From assembly GCF_014222285.1 (NCBI RefSeq), contig NZ_JACKZS010000030.1, forward strand, positions 1 to 54,354: a DNA stretch of 54,354 nucleotides, given 5' to 3'. Shown one piece after another: positions 26,243 to 35,626 of the stretch. A model generated the notes under the pieces. The model was not told the DNA's origin and ran no database searches. It saw nothing but the letters and a program-made list of their open reading frames with translations. The DNA comes from Nostoc sp. UCD121. Its GTDB lineage: Bacteria > Cyanobacteriota > Cyanobacteriia > Cyanobacteriales > Nostocaceae. Made by a program: the position numbers and the translations under genes. Position 1 is the first letter of the stretch, and the number at the start of each line of letters is the position of its first letter.

Positions 26243-28192
26243 TCAGGCAAACATGCCGTCAATAATATCGTGATAACGTTCCGTGACGATATGTCGGCGA
26301 ACTTTTAGTGTTTGTGTCATCAAACCATTTTCGATAGAAAACGGTTCTAGAATGAGTTTGAATGTCCCAATGCGGTCATCCGGTCGATAGCCTGGACGAT
26401 TTTGCACTTCTCGATTCAATTCTTGCCGAAATAAATCCTGGATCATTCTACTCTCCCAGTCAATTTGTTGACTAGGTGAAGAAGTGGCCGGATTATTCTG
26501 CACCCATTTTTCTAAGGCTTCAACATTGGGGACAATTAAGGCTCCCAGGCTGCGCTGATCTTGACCGACGAGCATAATTTGATCGATGTATGGCGATCGC
26601 AAACACGCGTCTTCGATCGGCTGCGGCTCGATGTTTTCCCCGTTAGTCAATACAATCGTATCCTTTGCTCTGCCAGTCAGCACTAAGTCGTTTTGTGGTG
26701 TCAACCAGCCCAAATCGCCGCTATCAAACCAACCTTCAGCATCAATTGCTTTCGCTGTCGCTTCCGGATTTTGGTAATAGCCTTGCATAATTTGTGGGCC
26801 CCTCAACAATACTAAGCCTCGCTTCTCTATTGGCAAAGGCGCTTTTGTCTCAGGATCTACGATTTTAGCTTCTGTAGCAGGGAGTGGTAGTCCTGATGCA
26901 CCAATCAAATTTCGCCAAGGACGGCGCACATGGGTAACAGGAGAAGTTTCTGTCAAACCATAGCCTTGCAAAATCTGCACACCAATAATTTCAAAGAAGT
27001 TATCGATGTGTCTAGGAAGCGCACCGCCACCGCTAATCATCTGCTTGACGTGTCCTCCTGTGGCTTCTCGCACCTTGGCATAAACTAGTCGTTTTCCCAA
27101 GGCGTGGAGGGGTAATAAAGCCAATGCTTGGATCTTAGCTGCTAATCGTTCGATGGCTGAGGCATGAAGATTATTTAAATCCAATCCCTGAGCAATTCGC
27201 CGCGCTTTGATATATTTGTCGCTAATGCCCAACAAAAAGTTAATTAGGCGCTGTTTTTTGGCTGGTTGTTCGCGGAACTGCTTTTGCACTCCTTCATAAA
27301 TCGATTCCCAGAGGCGGGGTACACCCACCATGTAGTTGGGTTTAAATTGCCTCAAATCTCCTTTCACGGAGCGCAAGTTAGTATAAATTTGCGTGCAACC
27401 CTGAGATAAAAGGTAATATTCAACAGTCCGCTCGTAGCTATGCCACGAAGGTAGGATACTGAGAACAATGTCGCCTCCATTTGGTTGTAATACTGTCCCC
27501 ATAGTTATCACTTGGTGGAGCAAATTGCTATAAGACAGCATTACACCCTTCGGTTTTCCTGTAGTGCCAGAGGTATAAATTAGGGTTGCCAAAGCATCAC
27601 GATTTTGTTTAACTGGCACAAAATTATGGTTTTTCCCAATTTCGATCAACTGTGCAAAATTCAGCACCTTTAGAGTTTCGCCTGTTGGTGGTGCTTCATC
27701 TGAAATTAAGATTACAAACTGAATTGGTAAATCGTTGAGACGGTCTTGCAGTTTTTTAAGTGTCTTTAAATCCTCAACAACTATTGCCGTGCTACCGCTA
27801 TTAGCGATGATAAACAGCAATTCTTCTTTTTCCGCTTGGGAACTACGCACCGCATCAACGGCACCAGCAGTCATTATGCCTTGATCGGCAATAAACCACC
27901 GGGGACTGTTATCAGAAATTAAGGAAATGCGATCGCCTCGCTTCACTCCTAACGCCTGTAACCCAGCAGCAAACAATTGTATTTGCTCCGCTAACTGTGT
28001 ATAAGTAATCACAATTTCTGGTTTGGCGTGAGGGCTACGGAGGGCGACAATATTACCAAATTGTTGAGCTGCTAAAGGCCAAATTTCTGGTAGCGATTCC
28101 ACATTTGTGTAATCTACCAAGCGCTTTAATGCCTCACGTTCTTGCTCACTGATGTTAGATAAAAAAGAAGACGCGGTTTGGGTTTTTGACAT
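26243..28192 (-). CDS. aas: Long-chain acyl-ACP/acyl-CoA synthetase (AMP-forming)
   Basis: 649 aa, the length of the cyanobacterial/plastid Aas group. It activates free fatty acids with ATP and loads them on ACP (or CoA), recycling fatty acids released from membranes. ANL-superfamily core motifs are visible: YTSGTTGKPKGVML (206-219, phosphate loop), GYGLTETSPV (A5), DSGDLGW (A7) and TGRAKDTIVLTNGENIEPQPIE (A8, hinge). Two basic Arg/Lys-rich stretches between A3 and A5 (KKQRLINFLL, KYIKARRIAQ) may favour membrane contact. The choice of acyl-ACP over acyl-CoA synthetase rests on the host group and length rather than a diagnostic residue. The ylqD-like gene follows. Confidence 0.88.
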   Translation of the reverse strand: MSKTQTASSFLSNISEQEREALKRLVDYTNVESLPEIWPLAAQQFGNIVALRSPHAKPEIVITYTQLAEQIQLFAAGLQALGVKRGDRISLISDNSPRWFIADQGIMTAGAVDAVRSSQAEKEELLFIIANSGSTAIVVEDLKTLKKLQDRLNDLPIQFVILISDEAPPTGETLKVLNFAQLIEIGKNHNFVPVKQNRDALATLIYTSGTTGKPKGVMLSYSNLLHQVITMGTVLQPNGGDIVLSILPSWHSYERTVEYYLLSQGCTQIYTNLRSVKGDLRQFKPNYMVGVPRLWESIYEGVQKQFREQPAKKQRLINFLLGISDKYIKARRIAQGLDLNNLHASAIERLAAKIQALALLPLHALGKRLVYAKVREATGGHVKQMISGGGALPRHIDNFFEIIGVQILQGYGLTETSPVTHVRRPWRNLIGASGLPLPATEAKIVDPETKAPLPIEKRGLVLLRGPQIMQGYYQNPEATAKAIDAEGWFDSGDLGWLTPQNDLVLTGRAKDTIVLTNGENIEPQPIEDACLRSPYIDQIMLVGQDQRSLGALIVPNVEALEKWVQNNPATSSPSQQIDWESRMIQDLFRQELNREVQNRPGYRPDDRIGTFKLILEPFSIENGLMTQTLKVRRHIVTERYHDIIDGMFA

Positions 28193-28452
28193 AACACCTT
28201 ACCTAAATATTGTAAATTAATTGTTTTTCCAGTTTATTTTGTTATCCCGCTACAATAACCGTCCTTATTATCCACATTCCCTTCTGTGTATAATAATTCC
28301 AGAAATTCCACGTTTATATTTACAAAAATTTATGTTAAAGTTATTTTACATAGAGTGCAAGCAATAGATGGACTGAAGGTCAATCCTACACATAATATTA
28401 TGTTTGCACCTCAAAACAGCAATCGCCTATTTTTCACAGGAGATGATTACCT

Positions 28453-28698
28453 ATGAATTTGATAGACGCTATACTGCTAACGCTGCTCAATATTACTATT
28501 TGCATAGCGTTTCCTAAGCTTGTAGCAATCTTTCTGGCTGATAAAACCAAACCGAATGGGGTGTCGCGAAACGGTTCAAAATTACAAACAGCCAAAATTG
28601 GACTTACGAGTTTTCCTTATTGTACAGCGTACTCATTAACAGGTAGTCAATACTGCAAATTCAGTCCTGATTTTTGTTCCAAGTGTTCTCCAAATTGA
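28453..28698 (+). CDS. Tiny membrane protein, paralog of the one at 30550
   Basis: 81 aa. One N-terminal transmembrane segment (about residues 3-28) starts MNLIDAILLTLLN, followed by PKLVAIF and a polar C-terminus with four cysteines. AGGAG lies about 10 bases before the ATG, a good ribosome site. Residues 1-32 match the 48-aa protein at 30550 in the pattern MxLIDxILLTLLNxxxCxAxPKLxxI; after that the two differ. The longer tail here may be a genuine extension or read-through into non-coding DNA. I do not know the family. The conserved pair suggests a real micro-protein rather than a chance frame. Confidence 0.55.
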   Translation: MNLIDAILLTLLNITICIAFPKLVAIFLADKTKPNGVSRNGSKLQTAKIGLTSFPYCTAYSLTGSQYCKFSPDFCSKCSPN

Positions 28699-29436
28699 TG
28701 GATTGTTTGCCAACTTGGAAAAATTTATTTTTTTCCAACACCTATATTTTTGCATTCCAAATGATAGTTTATACGTCTACTTCTGCAAGCGATGTCTACG
28801 ATGAGCTACGCTAACGCTCATTCGACTATGATTGCTGAAACTCTTATGCTGTAAGCATTTATCATTTTCACACAACCTTATTGAACAGTACGTACATAAT
28901 TTCACAGTGCGATCGCGCCGTTCAGTAGGGCACTATTTCAAGTGTAATAATTGCGACTTACATAACCCCGGCTTCTGAAAGAAGCCGGGGCTCTTGTTTA
29001 TCAGAAATGATTCAGGATTGCTATAAACATTACAAAAACTTGATAGATCGCATCTTTTGCCTTAACCTAAAGAGTATTACTAAGCCCGCCAAGACTCGAA
29101 ATGCAAGGCTAAAAACTACTTGCAACTCTTAGGCTTCCACTATACCTTGGTTTCCTTGCCAGAGCTTAACTCAGTATAATTACTAATTTAAGTTAGAATA
29201 CATATATAACTAATTCTCTTTTTTGCCCATCTTTCTGTTAAGAAAGATGTTTATAATGGATAGCTTTGAAAGGGATTTAGGGGGATCTAGAACGTTTTGT
29301 TACCGAGAAGAAAACTTTTCAAACAACCTCTTAAGAACCAGGGAACTAAGCCACCCTTAAAAAGGGTGACTAGGGGGTGATATTCCGAGTTTAAATACCA
29401 ATTTATAGATGGAAAATTTTCTTGATTGCAGACTAT
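28699..29436. other. Gene-free region with two strong hairpins
   Basis: No supported gene. CCCCGGCTTC (28966-28975) and GAAGCCGGGG (28981-28990) form a perfect 10-bp stem with a TGAAA loop, followed by a T-rich stretch; it could be a terminator or REP element. CATCTTTCT (29228-29236) and AGAAAGATG (29241-29249) form a 9-bp stem with a GTTA loop. A HIP1-containing stretch lies near 28910. Around 28795-28830 is a GCGATGTCTACGA...GCTACGCTAACGC repeat-like segment. Confidence 0.55.
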
Positions 29437-30138
29437 TTATCGATATTCTTTTTCTGGTACTCTAAAAGCTGCATATTTCCATTCATTACCTTCTAAATAT
29501 TCAATTTTAAACTCTCCTTTAGTCACTAAACTAATATCTTTCAGTTGTACTATTGCATTTTCTCCTAATAAAACACATTCAGAGTTGCTAGTGGAAGGTT
29601 GATTTGGTGTTGTAGTTATTTGGTTAATAACTTTACGCTGTAATTCTTGATATTGTTGCTCTGTTATTAATTTAGAATCGTATAATTTTTTTATATCTCT
29701 TAGTTGGGTTTCTATATTTGAGCCACCTTGATTTGCCACATTACCTACTTGACAAGAATCTGGCTTAAAAGCAATTTTTCTAACAGGATGATCCCACCAT
29801 TTAGAAACCTGAGTTAACCAATTAGTTGTTCTTGTTGTATGTACTACTTTTACTTGATTATCAGTTATTTCTAAACGAACCCAATCAGTGGATCTTTTTT
29901 GAATCAAACCAGCAAATCCCCAAGACAAAACACTTCCTACTGAAACTCCAGAATCTGCTAGACGAAGCTTTATAACTCTAGGTTCTATAGCTTGTGCTAT
30001 GTTAATTGGAGTCGAGGCTATAGAGCTAATATTATTAGCAAGGAAAGCACGATTCTTTTCTGTAGCACTAGAAGGCTTTACTGCTGTAGAATTTGCAAGC
30101 AATACTGCTACTAGCAAAATGCTAACTTTTTTGATCAT
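29437..30138 (-). CDS. Exported protein with a SHOCT-like helical hairpin
   Basis: 233 aa. A signal peptide is clear (MIKKVSILLVAVLLANSTA, cleavage around SSA near residue 25). The middle part (about 55-110) is beta-rich with several Trp residues (DWVRLEI, TRTTNWLTQVSKWWDHP). Residues about 143-168 (QLRDIKKLYDSKLITEQQYQELQRKVI) are a SHOCT-type short helical pair, in which a Gly or Lys-Leu-Ile-Thr turn joins two helices. The C-terminus is beta-rich again. It has one cysteine pair (CQVG and CVLLG). SHOCT segments often mediate oligomer contacts; the function is unknown. It sits between the two tiny paralogous membrane genes, on the opposite strand. Confidence 0.7.
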   Translation of the reverse strand: MIKKVSILLVAVLLANSTAVKPSSATEKNRAFLANNISSIASTPINIAQAIEPRVIKLRLADSGVSVGSVLSWGFAGLIQKRSTDWVRLEITDNQVKVVHTTRTTNWLTQVSKWWDHPVRKIAFKPDSCQVGNVANQGGSNIETQLRDIKKLYDSKLITEQQYQELQRKVINQITTTPNQPSTSNSECVLLGENAIVQLKDISLVTKGEFKIEYLEGNEWKYAAFRVPEKEYR

Positions 30139-30549
30139 GATTATTATTTGTTCTACTGAAAAACGTGTAAATTAGTAGACTATAGTAATTAATTCCGGCT
30201 TGTCAAGAAAATAATATTTAAGGCTAGCACTTTCAAGGTGGCTCTTAAAATCTCTGCTTTATCCTATGGGCTGCGTCAGTTGCTACAACGGGGGGAACCC
30301 CTGGAACGCACGAGTAGTTTAAAAGTAATTTATTGAACCACAGAGGCGCAGAGAAAAGCGCTTAAATAGTAATCTGTAGACTAAAATCTTTACCCGCCTT
30401 GAAAGGTCTAGTCTTAGAAATTATAAAAATCTATTTAGTTAGCTTATATCCAATAAAAGAAATCAAAATGCTGTTTTTGAGCAAGTGTACTAATTTTGCT
30501 GCAAACTAAAAATATAGTAAACACCATTTTGAAATAAAGGCGATCGCAC
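30139..30549. other. Intergenic region
   Basis: It contains a stretch near 30335-30360 (AACCACAGAGGCGCAGAG) of a type that recurs in Nostocales genomes, and a HIP1-related CGATCGC just before the tiny gene at 30550. No gene seen. Confidence 0.4.
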
Positions 30550-30696
30550 ATGAGTTTAATCGATGGTATATTATTGACGCTGCTAAATACTGTTGCTTGT
30601 CTTGCGCTGCCTAAATTGCTAGTAATTTTGTCTACGAAAAGGCAAAAGACTGCAACATCAGAAGTTTCTAACTCTGAGATGCCCAGTTTTTCGTAA
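30550..30696 (+). CDS. 48-residue membrane protein, paralog of the one at 28453
   Basis: A 48-codon frame, ATG at 30550 and TAA at 30694-30696. AAAGG lies about ten bases before the ATG, partly overlapping a GCGATCGC site. One transmembrane segment (about residues 3-28; MSLIDGILLTLLNTVACLALPKLLVI), then a basic patch (STKRQK) and a Ser-rich tail. It shares 17 of the first 27 residues with the protein at 28453. Both have LID, ILLTLLN and PKL in the same places. Positive-inside charge would put the C-terminus in the cytoplasm. The family is unnamed to me. Confidence 0.55.
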   Translation: MSLIDGILLTLLNTVACLALPKLLVILSTKRQKTATSEVSNSEMPSFS

Positions 30697-30890
30697 TATA
30701 AGCTGATTGTCTTTAGATATCGCCTTGATGAGGAGAAAATTTAGTTATTGGTGCAAGGCGATATCTTAAGGAAAGTTATATATCTCTTTTTGGAAAAATG
30801 AATTTGCATATTTCCCAAAAATAAATTATATTGTTACTATTAAAAAGATTTATAGCAGCTTAATTTTACTTTGTTGGCGCGGATTATTTG

Positions 30891-32084
30891 TTATTCTTTA
30901 TTCGTTGTTGTTATAGTTTTTTTAGGTCTGACAATAATAAAGAATCCAAGCAAAGTAAAAGCTAACATTTGCCAAGTTACCAAATTCCAGCCACCAAGAT
31001 TCCAGCATAATAGACCAATGCTAGTACCTACAGAACCGCCGATAAAATAGGTAGTCATGTAAACTGTGTTGATGCGACTGTTCGATTGAGGATCAAGAGT
31101 GTATATTCTTGCAACATTGGTGACTTGCACTGCCTGTACACCTATATCTACTAACAATACAGCAACAGCGATCGCGATCGCTGAACTAGAAGCAATTTTA
31201 GCAATTACTAAACTTGCAATCACCAGCGATACAGCAATAGTCAAGGAACGTTGCGAGTTACCTCGATCGGCTAGTTTACCAAAAACTGGTGCCATCAATG
31301 CACCTGCGATCGCCACAAAGCCATACATCCCAATTGTGTCAGATTGAAAATTAAAAGGCGCTCCGCTTAAATGGAAAGTCAGCGTTGTCCAAAATGAACA
31401 AAAGACACCAAACAATAACCCACTAATTAAAGACGCTTCTCTTAATAATGGAAAACGTTTTAATTGCTGAAAAGTTGAGCTTAATAATTCCAAATAATAA
31501 CCATTAAATTCATTTTTTACATTAGGCAAATATCTTTTTAGCAAAACAATAACAATTAAAATCATTACTGCCGAAAATCCATATACATAACGCCAACTCA
31601 ACCATTCAGTAATATATCCACTAAAAACCCTTGCTCCTAAAACTCCAATCAATATACCAGTAAAAATGTTGCCTACGGTTTGGCCTGTAGTTACTCTATC
31701 TATACTTGCTGCTAAAGGTAGAATAATCTGAGCCGAGACTGTCGTAATTCCAATTGCTACGCTCAATATCCAAACTTCGATGATGTTTTGTGAAAACGTC
31801 ATGCCTATCAACAAACAAAACAAACATATCAGTAAGGAAAGAATTAATTTTTTCTTATTGATTTTATCGCCCAAGGGGATTAGAAAGAAAATCCCCAAAC
31901 CGTAACCAACTTGCGTAAGCACGGAGATGCTACCCGCTTCGCCTTCAGTGACTCGAAAAGATGATGCAATATCTTGGAGGATTGGCTGATTATAATAAAC
32001 ATTAGCAACACAGACACCAGATGCGATCGCCATAATCAGTACCTGGAGTTTAGTTAATGCGTTACTTGAGATTTGTTTTTCCAT
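30891..32084 (-). CDS. Major facilitator superfamily transporter
   Basis: 397 aa with about twelve hydrophobic segments in two groups of six. The N-terminal half has PLGDKINKKKLILSLL, the MFS loop 2-3 signature (GDxxxxKK). The central cytoplasmic loop is near residues 185-205, and PVFGKLADRGNSQRSL is the matching loop in the second half. The proximal sequence VANVYYNQPILQDIA is like the YgaY/YdhP-type drug or sugar exporters. The substrate cannot be told. It starts 12 bases after an Uma2 gene on the same strand, so they are likely co-transcribed. An AGGTGG stands very close to the ATG. Confidence 0.85.
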   Translation of the reverse strand: MEKQISSNALTKLQVLIMAIASGVCVANVYYNQPILQDIASSFRVTEGEAGSISVLTQVGYGLGIFFLIPLGDKINKKKLILSLLICLFCLLIGMTFSQNIIEVWILSVAIGITTVSAQIILPLAASIDRVTTGQTVGNIFTGILIGVLGARVFSGYITEWLSWRYVYGFSAVMILIVIVLLKRYLPNVKNEFNGYYLELLSSTFQQLKRFPLLREASLISGLLFGVFCSFWTTLTFHLSGAPFNFQSDTIGMYGFVAIAGALMAPVFGKLADRGNSQRSLTIAVSLVIASLVIAKIASSSAIAIAVAVLLVDIGVQAVQVTNVARIYTLDPQSNSRINTVYMTTYFIGGSVGTSIGLLCWNLGGWNLVTWQMLAFTLLGFFIIVRPKKTITTTNKE

Positions 32085-32096
32085 TCCACCTAAAAT

Positions 32097-32669
32097 TTAT
32101 ACAGGAAAAAACTGGTCTACAGTACAGCTAAAACCAGGCAATAGCGGAGAATTTATATTATCACTACTAAATAAGGTTGCTACCAAGCTAAGTTGACTTT
32201 GTTCGCGTCGATAGACCTCTAGTTTACGCGATCGCCAATCAGCAATCCAATATTCTTTTACTCCTCTGGAAGAATAAAGTTTAAGTTTAGCTTCTTTATC
32301 TCGTCTTAGGTCTTCCTTGCTAGCAGACAGAACTTCGACTACTAAATCTGGTGCGCCAGTTAAATGTCCCTGTTCATCCAACATTACCGCCAAGGTTTCC
32401 TTAGTAGCCCAAACTACATCAGGAATCACATTATCTGATTCTGAAAACAAAACGCCGGGGTTGATTACAGCTTCTCCTAAACCAGTAGAATCTGACCAAA
32501 GATCAAGTTGTAGAAAAATCTTGCCACAAGTTTGCTGATGCTTGAAATGAGATGCCCTACTGACAAATAATTCTCCATCAACTATCTCGTAGCGCATCCC
32601 TTCATTTTCTGGTAATAATTCCACATCCTGAGTTGTCCAGCGTACTCCTGTATTAAGCATCTGACTCAT
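32097..32669 (-). CDS. Uma2-family protein (second copy)
   Basis: 190 aa. The Uma2 features are RYEIVDGELFVSRASHFKHQ (about residues 26-45), a PDVVWATKE segment, and APDLVVEVLSASKEDLRRDKEAKLKLYSSRGVKEYWI (about 105-140), with the conserved acidic V-E-V-L-S strand and the D-x-K-x-K-L-x-x-Y-x-x-x-G-V-x-E-Y-W-I helix. This is the classical Uma2 signature, clearer than in the copy at 15218. It precedes the MFS gene by 12 bases. Biological role unknown. Confidence 0.88.
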   Translation of the reverse strand: MSQMLNTGVRWTTQDVELLPENEGMRYEIVDGELFVSRASHFKHQQTCGKIFLQLDLWSDSTGLGEAVINPGVLFSESDNVIPDVVWATKETLAVMLDEQGHLTGAPDLVVEVLSASKEDLRRDKEAKLKLYSSRGVKEYWIADWRSRKLEVYRREQSQLSLVATLFSSDNINSPLLPGFSCTVDQFFPV

Positions 32670-32764
32670 TAGGTAACTCCTTTAATCTTGCTTTTGTATT
32701 TTAAATAAAATAGAATTCATCATTCATACTAATTGATGCTGTATTCTGTGTTCTTCTTCAATCA

Positions 32765-34924
32765 TCACTTGCGATTGTCGCGCCGCCACTTACACCGCAC
32801 TAAGCGAATTTCATCAAAAGTGTAGCTTTCGCCTAGTTGCTCTTTGATAGGAGTGAGGGAAATATCACCGAGTACTTCTAAAACTTGCCAAATTTTTTGT
32901 TGATGTTCTAAAGGTACTAATTGATTTAAATCAACTGGCTGATTTTTCTCAATTAATTTTTCTAAATGATTGCTAACTGTTGCCGGACTAAGGTTCCGCT
33001 TTTTGGCAATTTGAGCAATATTTAAACCTTGTTGATGCAATTGTAATGTCTGTAATTCGGTGTAAGAAGAAGATGATTTGGCAGAAGATACGGAAGTAGC
33101 AGATTTATTTTGCAAACCTTTTTCTTGGCGGTAGGCGCGAATTTCTGTAATGAACTTTTCGCCATATTGAGCGAGTTTGTGACTACCTACACCAGAAAGT
33201 TTGGCAAATTCAGCTAAGTTTTGGGGTTGCACCTGTACCATCAATTTTAAAGTGGAATCGTGGAAGATGACGTAAGGCGGTACAGATTGCTCATCAGCCA
33301 ATTCTTTACGTAGCGATCGCAACTTCTGTAATAATATCTCTGCAACTTCTGCTTTTTCACTCCCCTGTTCCCAGGTAATCTTTTGAACTGTGGTTACAGC
33401 TAGGGAAACTGTGCGTTGTTTTCGCATTACTTCCCAACTGTGGGCATTTAGTTTTAAAACTGAGTAACCATCGCTAGTTTGTTCTATTAACCCTTGATGT
33501 AAAAGCGATCGCCCCAACATTCGCCATTCATCTAGAGTTCTATCTTTACCAATACCGTAGGTAGAAAGTTTATCGTGTTCGTACTGAAGAATTTTGTCTT
33601 TTTTTGCCCCCCGTAACACATCAATTATGTGTAGCATCCCAAACCTTTCTTTGCAACGCGCTACACAAGATAGAAACTTCATAGCTTCAATTGTCCAATC
33701 TTGCATGGGTTTGGGATGACGACAATTGTCACAGTTACCGCAATTGCCAGGAAACCTTTCGCCAAAATAACCCAGTTGAATCGTTCGCCGGCAATCAGTG
33801 CCTTCAGCGTAATCGATCATTTGTCGCAGTTGTTGTTTAGCAATCAACTGTTCTTGAGGATCGGTTTTTTGATCGATACTCCATTCAATTGTTTTAACAT
33901 CACCAAAGCTGAAAAAGATTGTACAGCGAGATGGTTCTCCATCTCTACCGGCTCTACCCGATTCTTGATAATAACTTTCTATATTTCTGGGCATATCAAA
34001 GTGAACTACCAGCCGCACATCGGGTTTATTAATTCCCATGCCAAAGGCGACTGTTGCTACCATCACCCGGACATCATCTCGAATAAATCGCGTTTGATTA
34101 CTACTACGTTCTTCATCAGTTAATCCGGCGTGATAAGGCAGAACACCAACCTTATCATTTTGTAGTTTAAAAGTGAGTTCATCAACTTTTTTACGAGTTA
34201 AAGAATAAATAATTGTCGAACCTTCAGTTTCTCGAATTAGTTCTAATAATTCAGCGTAAGCATATTTAGTTTTAGGACGAACTTCGTAATAAAGATTTTC
34301 ACGGTTAAAACTGGCAAGATGAATGCAAGGTTGCTTTAGTCCTAGTTGTTGAATGATATCACTACGGACGCGATCGGTTGCTGTGGCAGTGAGGGCAACA
34401 GTAGGAACATCAGGATAGCGTTTCCGCAGAGATTTTAACTGACGATATTCTGGACGAAAGTCGTGTCCCCATTCCGAAACGCAGTGCGCTTCATCAATAG
34501 CAAAGCTAGAAATACCGATTTTTTCTTTAACTAAATCGAGAAACGGGAGAAACCTTTCACTGAGGAGACGTTCCGGGGCGACATAAAGTAATCTGACTTT
34601 ACCTGTGAGAATGGCTTCTTCCCGCGATCGCACTTGGTAAGCATTCAAACTGCTATTGAGAAATGTCGCGTTAATATTATTATTTCGCAGTGCTTCTACT
34701 TGGTCTTGCATCAAAGCAATTAACGGCGACACCACCACAGTTAGTCCATTTTTCAACAATGCTGGTAGCTGAAAACATAGAGACTTTCCCCCGCCAGTCG
34801 GCATCACAACCATTAAATCTCGATTTTGCAGCGCATCTTCGATAATTTGCCGTTGTCCGGGGCGGAATCTGTCATAACCGAAGTGATATTTTAGCGCTTG
34901 TTCGAGATGGGGATACTGAAGCAT
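32765..34924 (-). CDS. recQ: ATP-dependent DNA helicase RecQ
   Basis: 719 aa. It is a 3'-5' DNA helicase for recombination and fork repair. Visible motifs: Q-motif FRPGQRQII (20-28), Walker A MPTGGGKS (41-48), DEAH (144-147), ALTATATD (III), and FGMGINKPDVR and YYQESGRAGRDG (V-VI). The zinc-binding CGNCDNC follows, with the preceding cysteine in DCRRTI. Then come an RQC winged helix and an HRDC domain (about residues 520-600; LRSLRKELADEQSVPPYVIF). The last 100 residues add a helix-turn-helix (LQLHQQGLNIAQIAKKRNLSPATVSNHLEKLI), present in many cyanobacterial and Bacillus-type RecQ proteins. It is complete and of normal length for that form. Upstream is the higBA remnant, divergent. Confidence 0.96.
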   Translation of the reverse strand: MLQYPHLEQALKYHFGYDRFRPGQRQIIEDALQNRDLMVVMPTGGGKSLCFQLPALLKNGLTVVVSPLIALMQDQVEALRNNNINATFLNSSLNAYQVRSREEAILTGKVRLLYVAPERLLSERFLPFLDLVKEKIGISSFAIDEAHCVSEWGHDFRPEYRQLKSLRKRYPDVPTVALTATATDRVRSDIIQQLGLKQPCIHLASFNRENLYYEVRPKTKYAYAELLELIRETEGSTIIYSLTRKKVDELTFKLQNDKVGVLPYHAGLTDEERSSNQTRFIRDDVRVMVATVAFGMGINKPDVRLVVHFDMPRNIESYYQESGRAGRDGEPSRCTIFFSFGDVKTIEWSIDQKTDPQEQLIAKQQLRQMIDYAEGTDCRRTIQLGYFGERFPGNCGNCDNCRHPKPMQDWTIEAMKFLSCVARCKERFGMLHIIDVLRGAKKDKILQYEHDKLSTYGIGKDRTLDEWRMLGRSLLHQGLIEQTSDGYSVLKLNAHSWEVMRKQRTVSLAVTTVQKITWEQGSEKAEVAEILLQKLRSLRKELADEQSVPPYVIFHDSTLKLMVQVQPQNLAEFAKLSGVGSHKLAQYGEKFITEIRAYRQEKGLQNKSATSVSSAKSSSSYTELQTLQLHQQGLNIAQIAKKRNLSPATVSNHLEKLIEKNQPVDLNQLVPLEHQQKIWQVLEVLGDISLTPIKEQLGESYTFDEIRLVRCKWRRDNRK

Positions 34925-34956
34925 AGCGATCGCTTTTTCGGGGGCTGTCTGCGTGA

Positions 34957-35175
34957 GTAGTTATTGAAGATATCAGAATTTTAACTCACATCACCGGCTG
35001 CTTTGGTCAGGGCTGCATTTCTGGAGTGCGTCGTATTACAGTGTTTAACATCAAAGGTAATAAATATCGTTTGATTGTAGATATTAGATATTCCAGCCAG
35101 ACAATTTTTATTAAATACGTTCTTACCCATCCTGAATACGATAAAGAAAGGTGGAAAGATGATCCCTACTTCTAG
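34957..35175 (+). pseudogene. HigB-like toxin remnant, N-terminus missing
   Basis: An open frame ends in TAG at 35173-35175, overlapping higA by 17 bases. Its last 45 codons match the C-terminal half of HigB mRNA interferases: VFNIKGNKYRLIVDI, then TIFIKYVLTHPEYDKERWKDD. The first half of the toxin (the 'FW..HP.A...L..W' helices) is not found in any nearby frame. No ATG precedes the match; only a GTG at 35026 would give a 49-residue fragment. The frame upstream, back to 34957, encodes unrelated residues. The toxin is therefore judged inactive. Confidence 0.7.
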
Positions 35176-35587
35176 TCAAAAAACCTATACTGATTTGCTG
35201 ATTCAGTATCAGCCTAAACCCATTAAAACAGAACAGGAGTATAACAGAGCCTTAACAGCAGTAGAGGGGATGATTTCTGGTGAGTTGGCAGAGGCTGAAA
35301 CTGCGCTTTTTGAGTTGTTGGTTCTTATAATTGAGAATTACGAGGAACATCATTACTCGATGGGTAAATCAAAACCTGTGGCTACTTTGGAATCCCTGAT
35401 GCATGAGTTTGATGTAGAACCAACTTCTTTAGTCGAAATTTTTGGCTCTGTTAAGATTGTTAAGGAAGTGGTTAATGGTCAACGGAAAGTTACCCAATTT
35501 GAAGCTGAGTCCCTAGCTAAGTTTTTTAATGAGCAATATTATGGGCTTTCCCTAACGGCTCTTGACTTTGGGCAGCGAGAAAATTGA
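35159..35587 (+). CDS. higA: HigA-type antitoxin
   Basis: 142 aa. The N-terminus (YTDLLIQYQPKPIKTEQEYNRAL, about residues 9-31) is the usual dimer/toxin-contact start of HigA proteins that follow HigB. Next come a long helical section and then a Cro/C1-like helix-turn-helix, recognisable as SLMHEFDVEPTSLVEIFGSVKIVKEVVNGQRKVTQFEAESLAKFF (about 81-127, spelled in parts here). It would bind operator DNA at its own promoter. Its ATG lies inside the end of the truncated higB frame, the normal toxin-antitoxin arrangement. With the toxin broken it is an orphan antitoxin. Confidence 0.82.
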   Translation: MIPTSSQKTYTDLLIQYQPKPIKTEQEYNRALTAVEGMISGELAEAETALFELLVLIIENYEEHHYSMGKSKPVATLESLMHEFDVEPTSLVEIFGSVKIVKEVVNGQRKVTQFEAESLAKFFNEQYYGLSLTALDFGQREN

Positions 35588-35626
35588 AGATTATGTTTTT
35601 ACACATTTGGGATTATCCCAATTCAG

